Shown in pieces: positions 1 through 9,192 of a DNA stretch of 58,683 bases. Position 1 is the first letter of the stretch. Every line of letters begins with the position of its first letter. The notes beneath the pieces are model-generated. The model made no database searches, had not been told where the DNA came from, and saw only the letters and a program-made list of their open reading frames with translations. A program made the translations under genes and the position numbers. The stretch is from Bifiguratus adelaidae (lineage: Eukaryota; Mucoromycota; Endogonomycetes; Endogonales), in assembly GCA_002261195.1 (NCBI GenBank), contig MVBO01000092.1:1-58683 (forward strand), read 5' to 3'.

Positions 1-3000
1 AAATTAGATGATATAACGCCTAGGCAAGCAGATCTCACCAGCAATTGCTGTATAAATAAGTCGCAATGGAGGACAGGCTCAACGGTTCTTTCGGCTTGCG
101 ACATTTGCACGCTGTGGAGACATCTCGAGACCAAAGCAGGTAATCTCTCTGGATGAAATTTGGAAAGGTTATCGAAAATGGCCGAAAGAGTTTCCAAAGA
201 TTGAGCAATTGTTCCGGCTTTGTTCTGAAGGAGGTAGTGAGTTTTTGACATAGCCTCATTATAGTCACGTAACCTACCTGTTCACACTGCAACTGCTCGT
301 TTTCATTGCTAATAAAGACTGTGCTAGTCAACATTTCAGCGACCGATGTCAAATGTACAAAGACAACATCTTCCATGATACCAGTTGATTCAAGACTCTG
401 TGGGATACATCAGTGATATCTCCCAAAAAAGGCAGATGCCAACTCACCTTATTGACTTTCGCCTGCAAGACTTGACGAGCATATCTTGAAAAGTCATCAT
501 TTGCACGAATTGCTTGCCAAGGTTCTGATCCGGGTTCATCACTCGTCAAATATTGACACATGCGAACGATCTCTGGCAATTGCAACAGCGAGTGTTCGGT
601 GAGCGAAATCGGCTTTTTGCGCCCTGTGATGAAAAATCAATTTGCTATCGGAGTTCAATGCATCGTACGTACCTCTGCCACCCGGATTCTTCTCTTTGAG
701 CAATTCGTACAACTTCTGCATATTTGCAAACAATTTCAATGCAACATCTCCATGATCATGACCTTGTGCAGACAACGAGATGCTATAATACATAAGCGCC
801 TGTGTATGCACCGTGTTAAGCATATTAGATTCCCGCCGCCAGTTAAGGCTATTTACCTCATAGCTTCCGAATAAGACAGCTGCAGACATATTATTACAGA
901 TACCATCGTCAGTTGCAAGATCGTATTCAGCAGATTTATCCAATGCAAAGTCTTCAAAGTCTGCCTTCGCGAGCCGTTTAGCTGTTGATATAAGTGATTC
1001 ATGGCATTCCGATAGTCGTTGTCTCTCCCATTCATCTGTTCTGCCATTTAGAAGGTTCCTCTGTAACAACGATAAACCTTACCTGCGTTATCCATCCGAA
1101 CAATTGCCGGAAGGATGGTGTGGCACAATGCGTAAATGAGATGATGAAGTGGCTCTTTCATTTGAGGCGGATTATCGCCGTGAGCAACTGTAAGGCAACG
1201 CTCCAGATGTAGAGGCACAGTTACTTGACCGTCCCTTTCGTAATAGAGAAAGAACTAACGGGCGCTCAGTCGACCATCACAATGGCATAATTCGCAAGTT
1301 ACCTGCGAGGCAAGCATATCGATTATGCTGTAACGTAGACTAGCGCTATCCTGCTCTGTGCCAGTGAGTCCCTCATACAGAAGCATGCGCACTTCTCCCG
1401 GCTGGCTGAGACATCGCCGTAAGATGCCTATGCGAAGACGGATCAACGTCAATACTTCACAATGTTCACTGCACCAAAACTTACTGACAATCTCCAATGA
1501 CAGTGCCTGTGGCTCGTTCACGCGCTTAGAAGTGCCAGCCGTTGACTGTGTTCCACAAAGTCGTAGTAGAGCAAGAAGTCCATGTAGCGCTACTACCCTG
1601 CTTTCCGTCTGCCTATGTTTGACGTAAGAGTGACATTGTCCATTCAATGGATTGAGACCTACCTTGTAAATACTCCTTTCCTGAATATCAACATCACTCC
1701 GTCTCGCAAATCACCGTAATGCCACAGAGCCTCTGAGGTGGCTTTCACGAGTGCTTCGATTGTGTCATTCGAATCAATGACATACTCAAACATCTCTCGC
1801 AGACGAGGTACGTGTACGCGCAAGCTATTGGGTTGATCCTTGACAATGAGTTCGAGTAGGTGCACAAAATAGAGCGCGCCATCGGATCGAGCCAAGATGT
1901 GCTGTGATATTTGGGCCAAAATCTCATGTCGAACGATCTCATGTACCTGCGAATTACCATCAGCCTGGTGACATGCGACGAAGCAACACCATACCTTGAA
2001 TAGGTCCGCGAGAATACGAACGCCAAGCATGCTTGCAGCATCCTGGGGTGTTTGCGCCTTTCCGAATTTCACCACAGCCGGACCTGCAATCGAAGTATTA
2101 AGTTGTGGAGTAAACCCTCTGGCAAATCACACAACCAACCGGAGGATTTTCCCCAACGCGACATGTTTGCCTGGCTCGAAATCAACCCCACGCCGAGCTG
2201 CAGCAAGGTATGGATGACCTGATCCCAATCAGCTGTCGATCGTTCAATGATTTGCTGGAAAACTTTTTCCAAGTCGAACTTGTCCGCTGCAGCTGACATT
2301 CGGGAATAAATCAGTTGGCGGCCAATGACTACTCCTAACTCACAGTTTAGCCACGTTTTTTGGTCAAGAAAATGATCGGCCTTGAAGATTGCAGAGATGC
2401 TGGACTTTAACAACTCCATGACCGGCTCTTCAAAGCGATGAATTCTCGCCATGGAAAGCAGGCAGGAGATATTGAATGATGTGATGAATACTCGGCGATT
2501 TGTTTTGTTATACTTGATAAACTCGGCCCCTAATTCCTACAGGGTATCAGCGAGACCGTTGATGTACAAATCCAAATCTTACCTGATTTTGACGAACGGC
2601 ATAAGAAAGGTGCAAGAACACGGTGGCTTCCATTGCGACCAATTGTGGAAAATGGATGGTTTGTTTGGACAAAGTCTGATACCTACGTGCAGTCAGCGAA
2701 ATTGCTCCCCAGCGATTGCAATCCCAGCGTGACCTACGGTTGATGCTTGTCCAACGCAAACGCTTGATCGAGTTCATGGAAGAATTGACAAACCCGGCCA
2801 AAGAGGCAGTGCTTTTGAACCTATTTCATGCGCAGATTAGTCAGAAAGGCTGTCCAAAGGTCGCGCAACATACTTTTTGGCTGAGAAGTAGGATCTGGTA
2901 TATCAACGGCGGGATCTCGTTCACATCCATATATTTGAGTTGTCTATGCGCTTGATTAGTCCATACTCAACGTACGGATTACAGAAACCAACATACCGAG

Positions 3001-3888
3001 TGAGCTTATCATATAAAATTGCAAATTCCTTGGGTTGCAGTGGTATCTCTCGAATAACGTACGCAAGTCGTATCACGAGTCGAGGATGCCATCTGCACAT
3101 TGCGAGCGTCTGGACAATATAAGCGACAAATTTTCTCCCAGACATTGTCTGCGCGCCGCTATCCACATTCATATCTCCATCATTGTCCATTCGATGATCT
3201 TCTTGTGAGTCAACCAGATCTTTGCGTGTCGGTTTAGTCATCTGTACGGCAATTTCGTCTTTCGAGCCCAGGATATGCAACATTCGCGGAAGAAGGTCCA
3301 ATAGTCGAAGGTGTAGCTTTGTTGGATCCTTTTGAATTGCCTGTAATATTTCCATGGTCTGCTGCTGTAAAGTTGAAATCGGCATTGTATCCATAATCGT
3401 ATCCGCAAACATTGCTGCTTCCGTAAACCATTTCTCGTCGTCGCCAGCAGTCGACATCTGGGCAGTGCTTAACCTTTTAAAGCAATGAGCGTCAAAATGT
3501 TATCACATCGCTCGTGATACATACCATTGCACCAAGGTCTGCAGATAAATGGCACGGCGGTCAATGTAAGCGTGGACTTTATCCCATGTGTCTGTAAGCG
3601 CAAAATCGTACTCAGTCGTCTGTTCCTGATTTATAGCTCACGAACCTCTCGTCAATGCATGAAGTACCATCAAAGCATCTTCTGTTGCATTGTCTGATGG
3701 TACCCTGTTCTTCAGCACATCTTGGAAAAGTTGAGCAACCTTCAGATATCGGTTCGTTAGCTTAAACTAGGCGCTGTCGTTTCTCTCACCTCATTGGCGG
3801 AGACATGGACCAGGATTTTATTGAGCTCTTGAACGCTTCTTTGCTCCTTTTGGCATAATTCCAGGATACTGCGTACCGTCACCGCCAT
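1..3888 (-). CDS. FANCI: FANCI (Fanconi anaemia group I) orthologue, 3' end outside window
   Basis: Nuclear DNA-repair protein that pairs with FANCD2 to form the ID2 clamp at interstrand crosslinks. The start is ATG 3888 (MAVTVRSILEL), whose helical N-terminus resembles that of animal FANCI. The gene runs leftward through many short introns and leaves the window before its C-terminus. Diagnostic blocks are LRRCLSQPGEVRMLLYEGL near 1370-1430 (human LRRCLSQQADVRLMLYEGF) and DFEDFALDKSAEY near 900-960 (human ELEDFELDKSADF). Around the animal monoubiquitination site the intron 1613-1662 joins ...IFRKGVFTR to QTESRVVALHGLLALL. This aligns without gaps to human ...[25 protein letters not shown] and puts Val (codon 1594-1596) in place of the modified Lys. 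Human sequences are recalled from memory. Family assignment is near certain; exact exon borders are less so. Confidence 0.93.
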
Positions 3889-4406
3889 TCAAGGTTGCGT
3901 TTCGTCTCGAGCTGCGGGTATGATCAGCGCGCCTTTTCGTTAAAAAGTGGCAGTCCAGGAATCTGCTGTACAGACTCGGAGAAGCTGCTCGCCAGATTTT
4001 TTAGATCAAAGTTCGTGAAACCCAGAGTATAACAGCAATACGAAAGCAAACACGAAAGAAGTATCGGGCGAGACCCGCAGACGCGTCGACGCAATTACCA
4101 TATAAAGGAACCTTGTCATCCAGATCTGCCACGAGATTCAGAAGCATGGAAGAAGTGGATTGAAGCTGAGGCTGAGATGACAACCATCGTATAAAGCTGC
4201 AAGCCATCTCGGTCATGTTGATTAAGGTAGATGCAGGTAATCCCATTTCGGATTCTTCGCTGACTCGTGCAAGAATTTAACGGTGTCAACCTGAAGCATG
4301 CTTGGTATTAGAGAATCTGGGCGTAATATACAACGATGCAAAACTATGTACAAATCGGATGTGCGGCATTTTGCTCTAAAACACAATGTACTGTCTATCC
4401 GTATGA
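3889..4406. other. 518-bp interval with no assigned gene; possible short spliced ORF on minus strand
   Basis: This lies between the FANCI start and the DR1 stop, so it holds the DR1 3' UTR and FANCI promoter. On the minus strand an open stretch 4246-4001 begins MGLPASTLINMTEMACSF and reaches a good donor (gtaattg, near 4100). A separate frame ending near 3929 reads ASSFSESVQQIPGLPLFNEKAR before a TGA, counting back 22 residues of which the last 20 look protein-like. I could not join the two with matching splice phase, and I recognise no family. It may be an unannotated small gene or simply UTR and promoter. Confidence 0.3.
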
Positions 4407-5091
4407 CTATTGTTGCTGCTCTTGATATTTGAGTCTCGACTGTTCAAAGAGCATTTGCTGCGCTTTGAGCAATTCTTCCTCCGACATGCCTGAATTCTCC
4501 AACCGCGTACTTTTTCGATCACGGTCTTGCTATAAGGCAAGATCTCGCATGTCAATACTTGACACCACGTACACACAAGACGTTCAGAATCAACGTACCT
4601 TCTGTTGCTCCTTGTGGTCATTGAGCACTTCCTGAACTTCTTCCACATAGCTTTCAAAGCCCAAAGACTTTACTATAGATTAGCATAGGTCGCCTTACAT
4701 ACAAGCACGCAAACAATACCTGAAGCGCGGAAATAACGTGTTCGGCCGCGATGGTCTTCTTAGTCTCCTTTTCACAAATCTCATTTGCTTCGGATGCAAT
4801 CAAATGTATAAATTCTGAGCAACATCTTCGTTAGAGGGATAGCGAGAAAACGACTAGTTGCCGACTTACCGACACAGCAGTCAATGAGAAGTTCACGTGT
4901 GTCTTTGGCGCACACAATATCATCCGGCATCATTTCTGTAATAAGCTTTTGGACCGTGGCTAAGGAAAATGGCCGCAGCATGACATGAGTGGTCCGTTAC
5001 ATATCCAGCCATGATACATGCAATACATACCTTTGGGCAACGACAACTCATCATCCACCCCCGACGTTCCTCTACCTTCTGAATCGCTCAT
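4407..5091 (-). CDS. DR1: NC2-beta / Dr1, histone-fold TBP-binding corepressor subunit
   Basis: H2B-like subunit of Negative Cofactor 2, which with NC2-alpha binds TBP on promoter DNA and blocks TFIIA/TFIIB entry; nuclear. The start is ATG 5091 (MSDSEGRGTSGVDDELSLPK), and the stop is at 4407-4409. Spliced exons give the histone fold: ATVQKLITEMMPDDIVCAKD, RELLIDCC, EFIHLIASEANEICEKETKK, TIAAEHVISALQSLGFESYV. These match human Dr1 (EFIHLISSEANEICNKSEKK, TISPEHVIQALESLGFGSYI). The tail SRLENSGMSEEELLKAQQ matches the conserved SRLENLGIPEEELLRQQ. The Q-rich C-terminus ends soon after, so the protein is shorter than the human one. It is divergent from the TCAIM-like gene. Confidence 0.93.
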
Positions 5092-5330
5092 GCTAGCGTA
5101 AGCTTCCGTATATCTCTCTCTCACAAAGGTCCAAAATAGGGCAAAATGACAGAGGACTGACGAGCAACCAACACTTCGAAAAGGATAAAGGTAAACGACG
5201 AACAAAAAAACGGGCCTATATGCAATACCCCCCTTCAGTCATTTTTGCTGGCCAGAGAGAGCAACGCATTTTATACTCCGGGCAGCCCTTTTTTCGGCTC
5301 GCCAAAGTCACGTCAACGTCATCAAATTGG

Positions 5331-6137
5331 ATGCGCACGCTCCAACGGTATGTGCGGTTACTGACAGCGCGCGTTCACCCAGACTTGTTTTATTGTCATG
5401 AGGACGCCAAGAGAGTCAATGGCGCTTCGCTATTGGCTATCAAGGATTACTTGCGGCAACCACACGTCCCTCACGAAGGTGTGCAAAGTTTGACCTTCTA
5501 CGTTCGGACGTCTGGACAAGCTTCGGATGGCCTGCAATCGGTCAATGTGACCCTTGAACCCGTTCCCGACGCACATTCTAAGCATGAGAATGCAGGAAAA
5601 GGAGCGACAATATGGTTAAAGATGCAAGGGTTGCTCAAGGTGTGCGATGCCGTCGGCATCGAGGTCGCGCAGGAGGACCTCGACGCGGTCAGACGGCATG
5701 CACTCGATGTTGAATCGCCAAGAGCGGTAGGAAGTGGGAAATCACGTAGTTTATTGGAGGTCTTTTCGGAAGAACTTCGAATGTACGAGAAACGCGCGAT
5801 CAAGTCGGCACGCCGGTCCTTCCCGACGCACAATCCTCTACTTCACATCCATCCAGCGCTGTCGCCAGATCAACGTAAGCAGGTCGAAGAGCGATTGTTT
5901 GCTTGGTCCAAGGAAGACGGCGCACGCTCTTCTCGGTGGCAAACGAAGCCTATCATTGTCTTTCCATCACGCGACGATATTCGGAAGGAAGATGACAGTG
6001 CCTCCAAGTCATTGTTGATTCCATTCGATATTACAAAGTCTGGTATGTTGGTAGAAGCTAATTGCAAAGCGTGTATGATATTCATGCTTCATATTGCTGC
6101 AGAATTCGAGGCCTATGTCCGTACTAAGAGGGATTGA
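5331..6137 (+). CDS. TCAIM: TCAIM-like mitochondrial protein (DUF4460 J-like domain)
   Basis: Related to animal T-cell activation inhibitor, mitochondrial, whose biochemical role is unsettled. The block VHPDLFYCHEDAKRVNGASL followed by QSLTFYVR matches VHPDFFGHYPREREVNENSL...QLTFYVRE of human TCAIM and marks DUF4460, a domain resembling a J domain. I prefer ATG 5331 (MRTLQRYVRLLTARVHPD, an Arg-rich amphipathic start). ATG 5220 is in the same open frame and would add 37 residues. Near the end a probable 57-60-nt intron (gtatgttgg...ctgcag, about 6041-6100) removes a Cys/Met-rich stretch, giving KSEFEAYVRTKRD before the TGA at 6135. The protein is much shorter than human TCAIM (about 500 residues), so the C-terminal DUF4461 region may be reduced. 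Confidence 0.72.
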   Translation: MRTLQRYVRLLTARVHPDLFYCHEDAKRVNGASLLAIKDYLRQPHVPHEGVQSLTFYVRTSGQASDGLQSVNVTLEPVPDAHSKHENAGKGATIWLKMQGLLKVCDAVGIEVAQEDLDAVRRHALDVESPRAVGSGKSRSLLEVFSEELRMYEKRAIKSARRSFPTHNPLLHIHPALSPDQRKQVEERLFAWSKEDGARSSRWQTKPIIVFPSRDDIRKEDDSASKSLLIPFDITKSGMLVEANCKACMIFMLHIAAEFEAYVRTKRD

Positions 6138-6168
6138 TGACAGTCTTGGATCATTCCTTCCCCAGTAA

Positions 6169-6858
6169 TCATTGCAGAGCCGCCTGAAAGATCTGCTGAT
6201 AGGAGCTGCTGATTGCTTCAACAAACCGGGCGACCTGTTCCCGCATATAGTCTAAGAGAATGGACGTACGCGATGAGTTCAAAGGCACAACAGCTGTACT
6301 CGGGCATAAGCAAGTCTGGCATGCGGATGCCACCGAGAAATGACTTCAGCAACTCACCTTGTTCACGCTCTTTCTCTCGTATCTGCTCAAGGCTCGAGAA
6401 ATAAACGGCGCTCATATTGTCGGTTTGGGTCCGAAACGCGCATTGTATAATATGCTCCACTTCTGCGGTGCATTGGTTGAGCTGGGAGATGAGATCTGAT
6501 ATTCAACATGTTATTCAAGCGCATATATTGGGTGTTTATGGTTTTGCGGGGGTAACAAACCTTCCAGCTGTGACTTTACTGACTGCATATGTTGTTGTAT
6601 TCGGGAATACAATTGCTCTTCGTCAAACTTTCTCAAATCCAGCGGGGTCATTGTTGAAGTTGAGATCGATGTGTCTTCTTGTCGAGCGGAGTCTTTTGAT
6701 GTTTTGGAATCCTTCGTCAACGGACTTGTATGAGGCGGGGTTGGATAGCCGTGAAAGGTCGCATTGGAGTCCTTGGCTTTCGTGGGTGTCTTTGGTGGTG
6801 GCATATCCTTGGAGTCCTTCGAATCAGAGCTGGATGGATCCTCGCTGATCACAGCCAT
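6169..6858 (-). CDS. Uncharacterised helical protein with Ser/Thr/Pro-rich N-terminus
   Basis: I do not recognise a family. Start ATG 6858 (MAVISEDPSSSDSKDSKD); an upstream in-frame ATG lies at 6888. Two introns are inferred: gtttgttac...gaatatcag (about 6496-6563), joining SQLE to DLISQLNQCTAEVEHI; and gtgagttgc...gagtacag (about 6293-6355), joining EKEREQ to AVVPLNSSRTS. The first half is disordered and rich in Ser, Thr, Lys and Pro (PPPKTPTKAKDS, YPTPPHTSP). The second half is predicted coiled helices: FDEEQLYSRIQQHMQSVKSQ, YFSSLEQIREKEREQ, and the last segment YMREQVARFVEAISSSYQQI. Size and layout resemble small scaffold subunits such as Mediator tail/head or kinetochore proteins, but I see no diagnostic motif. 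It converges with the TCAIM-like gene with only 31 bp between stops. Confidence 0.65.
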
Positions 6859-6927
6859 GCAGAGCAAGGGTGAATGGAAAGAGAGCAAGAAAGAGAGACA
6901 AAGGGGGAAATCTGGAACAATTAATTT

Positions 6928-7788
6928 CTATTCAGCATTGCTGTGGACTTTGGCAACATCCGACAGATTCTCTAGAGCTTCTAGACATTTGGTGAACGAC
7001 TCTTCCATCTCCTCTCCCTCTATGGCTGTAGTACTGGTGGGTATATAGGCAATCTCGGTCTTTAGAATCTCGTAACCGATACCGGCCAGGCTCTGCGTTA
7101 CCGTATTCAAGTTGGCATAATCACACAAGATCTCGACCGTATCATCCTCGGTCGCCTCCATGTCCTCCGCACCAGCTTCGATAGCCGATTCCATCATGGC
7201 ATCCACATCATGTTCTGTCTGAGCAGGCGCGAATTCGATCCGACCCTTTTTGTCGAATAGCCACTGGACCGATGTAAGCGAGCCTCCATATTTCGTGAGA
7301 ACGTCCCGAACTTCCTTGATGGTGCGCATGCGCTTGTCTGTCACTGTCTCTACTATAAAAGCGATGCCATTTGGACCGTAGCCTTCAAATAGAACATCTT
7401 CCAAGGCATCCTTATCTGCTCCTGTCGCCTTCTTGATGGCATTTTCAATACTTTCTTTCGGCATATTGCTTGTTCGGGCCTGAGCTAATGCTGCCGACAA
7501 TCGCGCGTTGAGTGACAGCTCCGGGCCTCCTGATTTGATGGCAGAGATGATTTCTAGTGATAGCTTTGAGAACAACTGAGCTCGCTTGGCGTCCTTGCCA
7601 CCTTTGGTATGCTTGACTTTGCTCCATTTGTTGTGGCCGGCGAACCGTTTTTGTGCGGTTGAAAGGAGTAATGGCGTGTAGAGAGGTGTTGTTCGACGAC
7701 ATGCACTACATACTGTGGGCTGCAGGCGCGATCTGTACGCATGCTCTGCGCTAACCAGTGGTTGCACATACCATGCTGCCCGATACAT
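6928..7788 (-). CDS. TACO1: TACO1/YebC-family mitochondrial translation regulator
   Basis: Intronless 286-residue protein of the YebC/PmpR family. The signature AGHNKWSKVKHTKGGKDAKR begins near residue 50, after an Arg-rich, Ser-rich presequence (MYRAAWYVQPLVSAEHAYRS) that fits mitochondrial import. Further family blocks are SNMPKESIENAIKKATG, EGYGPNGIAFIVETVTDKR, KYGGSL and GAEDMEATEDD. In animals TACO1 promotes translation of COX1, and bacterial and fungal homologues act on ribosomes stalling at poly-proline; a role on the mitoribosome is inferred here. Length is normal for the family. Only 40 bp separate its start from the upstream transporter stop. Confidence 0.96.
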   Translation of the reverse strand: MYRAAWYVQPLVSAEHAYRSRLQPTVCSACRRTTPLYTPLLLSTAQKRFAGHNKWSKVKHTKGGKDAKRAQLFSKLSLEIISAIKSGGPELSLNARLSAALAQARTSNMPKESIENAIKKATGADKDALEDVLFEGYGPNGIAFIVETVTDKRMRTIKEVRDVLTKYGGSLTSVQWLFDKKGRIEFAPAQTEHDVDAMMESAIEAGAEDMEATEDDTVEILCDYANLNTVTQSLAGIGYEILKTEIAYIPTSTTAIEGEEMEESFTKCLEALENLSDVAKVHSNAE

Positions 7789-7828
7789 TGTCCTGAACAG
7801 ATCAAAGATTGGAGAAGGTGATCAAATT

Positions 7829-9130
7829 TTACTCTTGTCCTTTTGGCGATTTCACGAGCAATCCAAAGGCGACCACGATGAGACAACTGCCTACCACTGT
7901 ATCTAGCGTGACTGCCTGTCCGGTAACAATCATGTCACAAAGAGCAACCAGAGGTATCGTAAGCATCACGGCAATAGAAGCAAATAAGGGATTGGTGATG
8001 GCAATGACACACATGAAACTGGCATTGAAGAGCAACCCCATGGACGCCACTAGCAAAATATAGCCAAATGTGGTCCAAGAAGGTAACGCGAATGGTTCGA
8101 TCCCCAAATAATGCAATAGCGGTATGGGAATCCAGAGTAATAATACCGTGACAACACCTACGGCGGTTGTGAGACTATTGGCGAATACGAAGGACGGAAC
8201 GGGTGGTGAGCAATATCGTTTGTAAAAGACTTCGTAAAAGCCGTAGAAAGCGGCGCTGAGTGCCGCGATGAACACTCCTCCGGTGATGGAGCGATCGACA
8301 TTTAGATCGTCGGGAATGTCGGTCGCAGGAGCGTTCCAGAAGGCCATGATGAATACTCCCGCAATACTGATGGCAACAGCGGCAACTTTTCGAACTTCTA
8401 CGTTGTCGCCCAACATAAATATCGAAAATACGTATGCAAAGAAGCAACTAGTGTTGTTGATTGCGGTCAATGTTGCCATTGGAATCAATCCAACCGCAGC
8501 ATACCATGTGTAGGCGGGAAGCATGATAAAGATTGCAAGGGCGATGGAAAGTGTGATGCAAAAAGTCCGTAGAGCGTTGATTGGAGGGAAGGTCGGAAGC
8601 GAATCGTCTTCTTCCATCGGGGAATCTGACACAACGTCATTTTGAGGGATGGCAATATGGTACTGAGTTTGTGGATGTCGGAGAATGTATAATGCAGTCA
8701 ATGATTCCCAAAAGGAATCCACGTAGTCTGTCCACGCCAAAGATAGGTGTAGAAGTACGGCACGGTGCGGATGTGTTGAAGCGAGCGTGTTTCGTATAGT
8801 GCTGAATACGAGGTGGAGTGGGAGAAGCAAAATGTAGCAAGAGTGGCCAATATACCTAAGAAAGCAAATAATAGAGATTACTAGCCATTCCTACGGGTAA
8901 TGTGGACCAAACGATGCTTACAACAAGAAGTACGGCTTGTGAAAGTCTCTGTCCTTTTGAACAACTTGTGCCAACTCTGTTTGAGCAGTGAAAGCAGCAA
9001 GACATACGGCAAGAATGGCAAACGCTAGTCGGCGATCTTTGGCAGCTACTTCAATGTGATGTGCACTGTTCTCCATGGACTGCCTCCGCAACGACAGTGT
9101 TTGATACAGCGTTGCATCGGCTGTCGACAT
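7829..9130 (-). CDS. DMT-superfamily transporter (SLC35F3/F4-like, vacuolar or endomembrane)
   Basis: Multi-pass membrane protein of the drug/metabolite transporter superfamily. Start ATG 9130 (MSTADATLYQTLSLRRQS); ATG 9139 is an in-frame alternative. One intron (gtaagcatcg...ctttcttag, near 8850-8922) joins HKPYFLL to YIGHSCYILLLPLH, a join typical of the SLC35F3/F4 and yeast YML018C group. About ten hydrophobic segments follow, for example IALAIFIMLPAYTWYAAVGL and KVAAVAISIAGVFIMAFW, and the protein ends VAFGLLVKSPKGQE. A charged loop (SDSPMEEDDSLP) separates the halves. Substrate is unknown; human SLC35F3 has been linked to thiamine. The start lies 62 bp from the divergent AFG2-type start. 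Confidence 0.88.
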
Positions 9131-9192
9131 GGCTTGCACCTTTCGATTTGCCTTTTTTGACCTTTGCTCTTTTTCGACGACGCGCTCATTTC

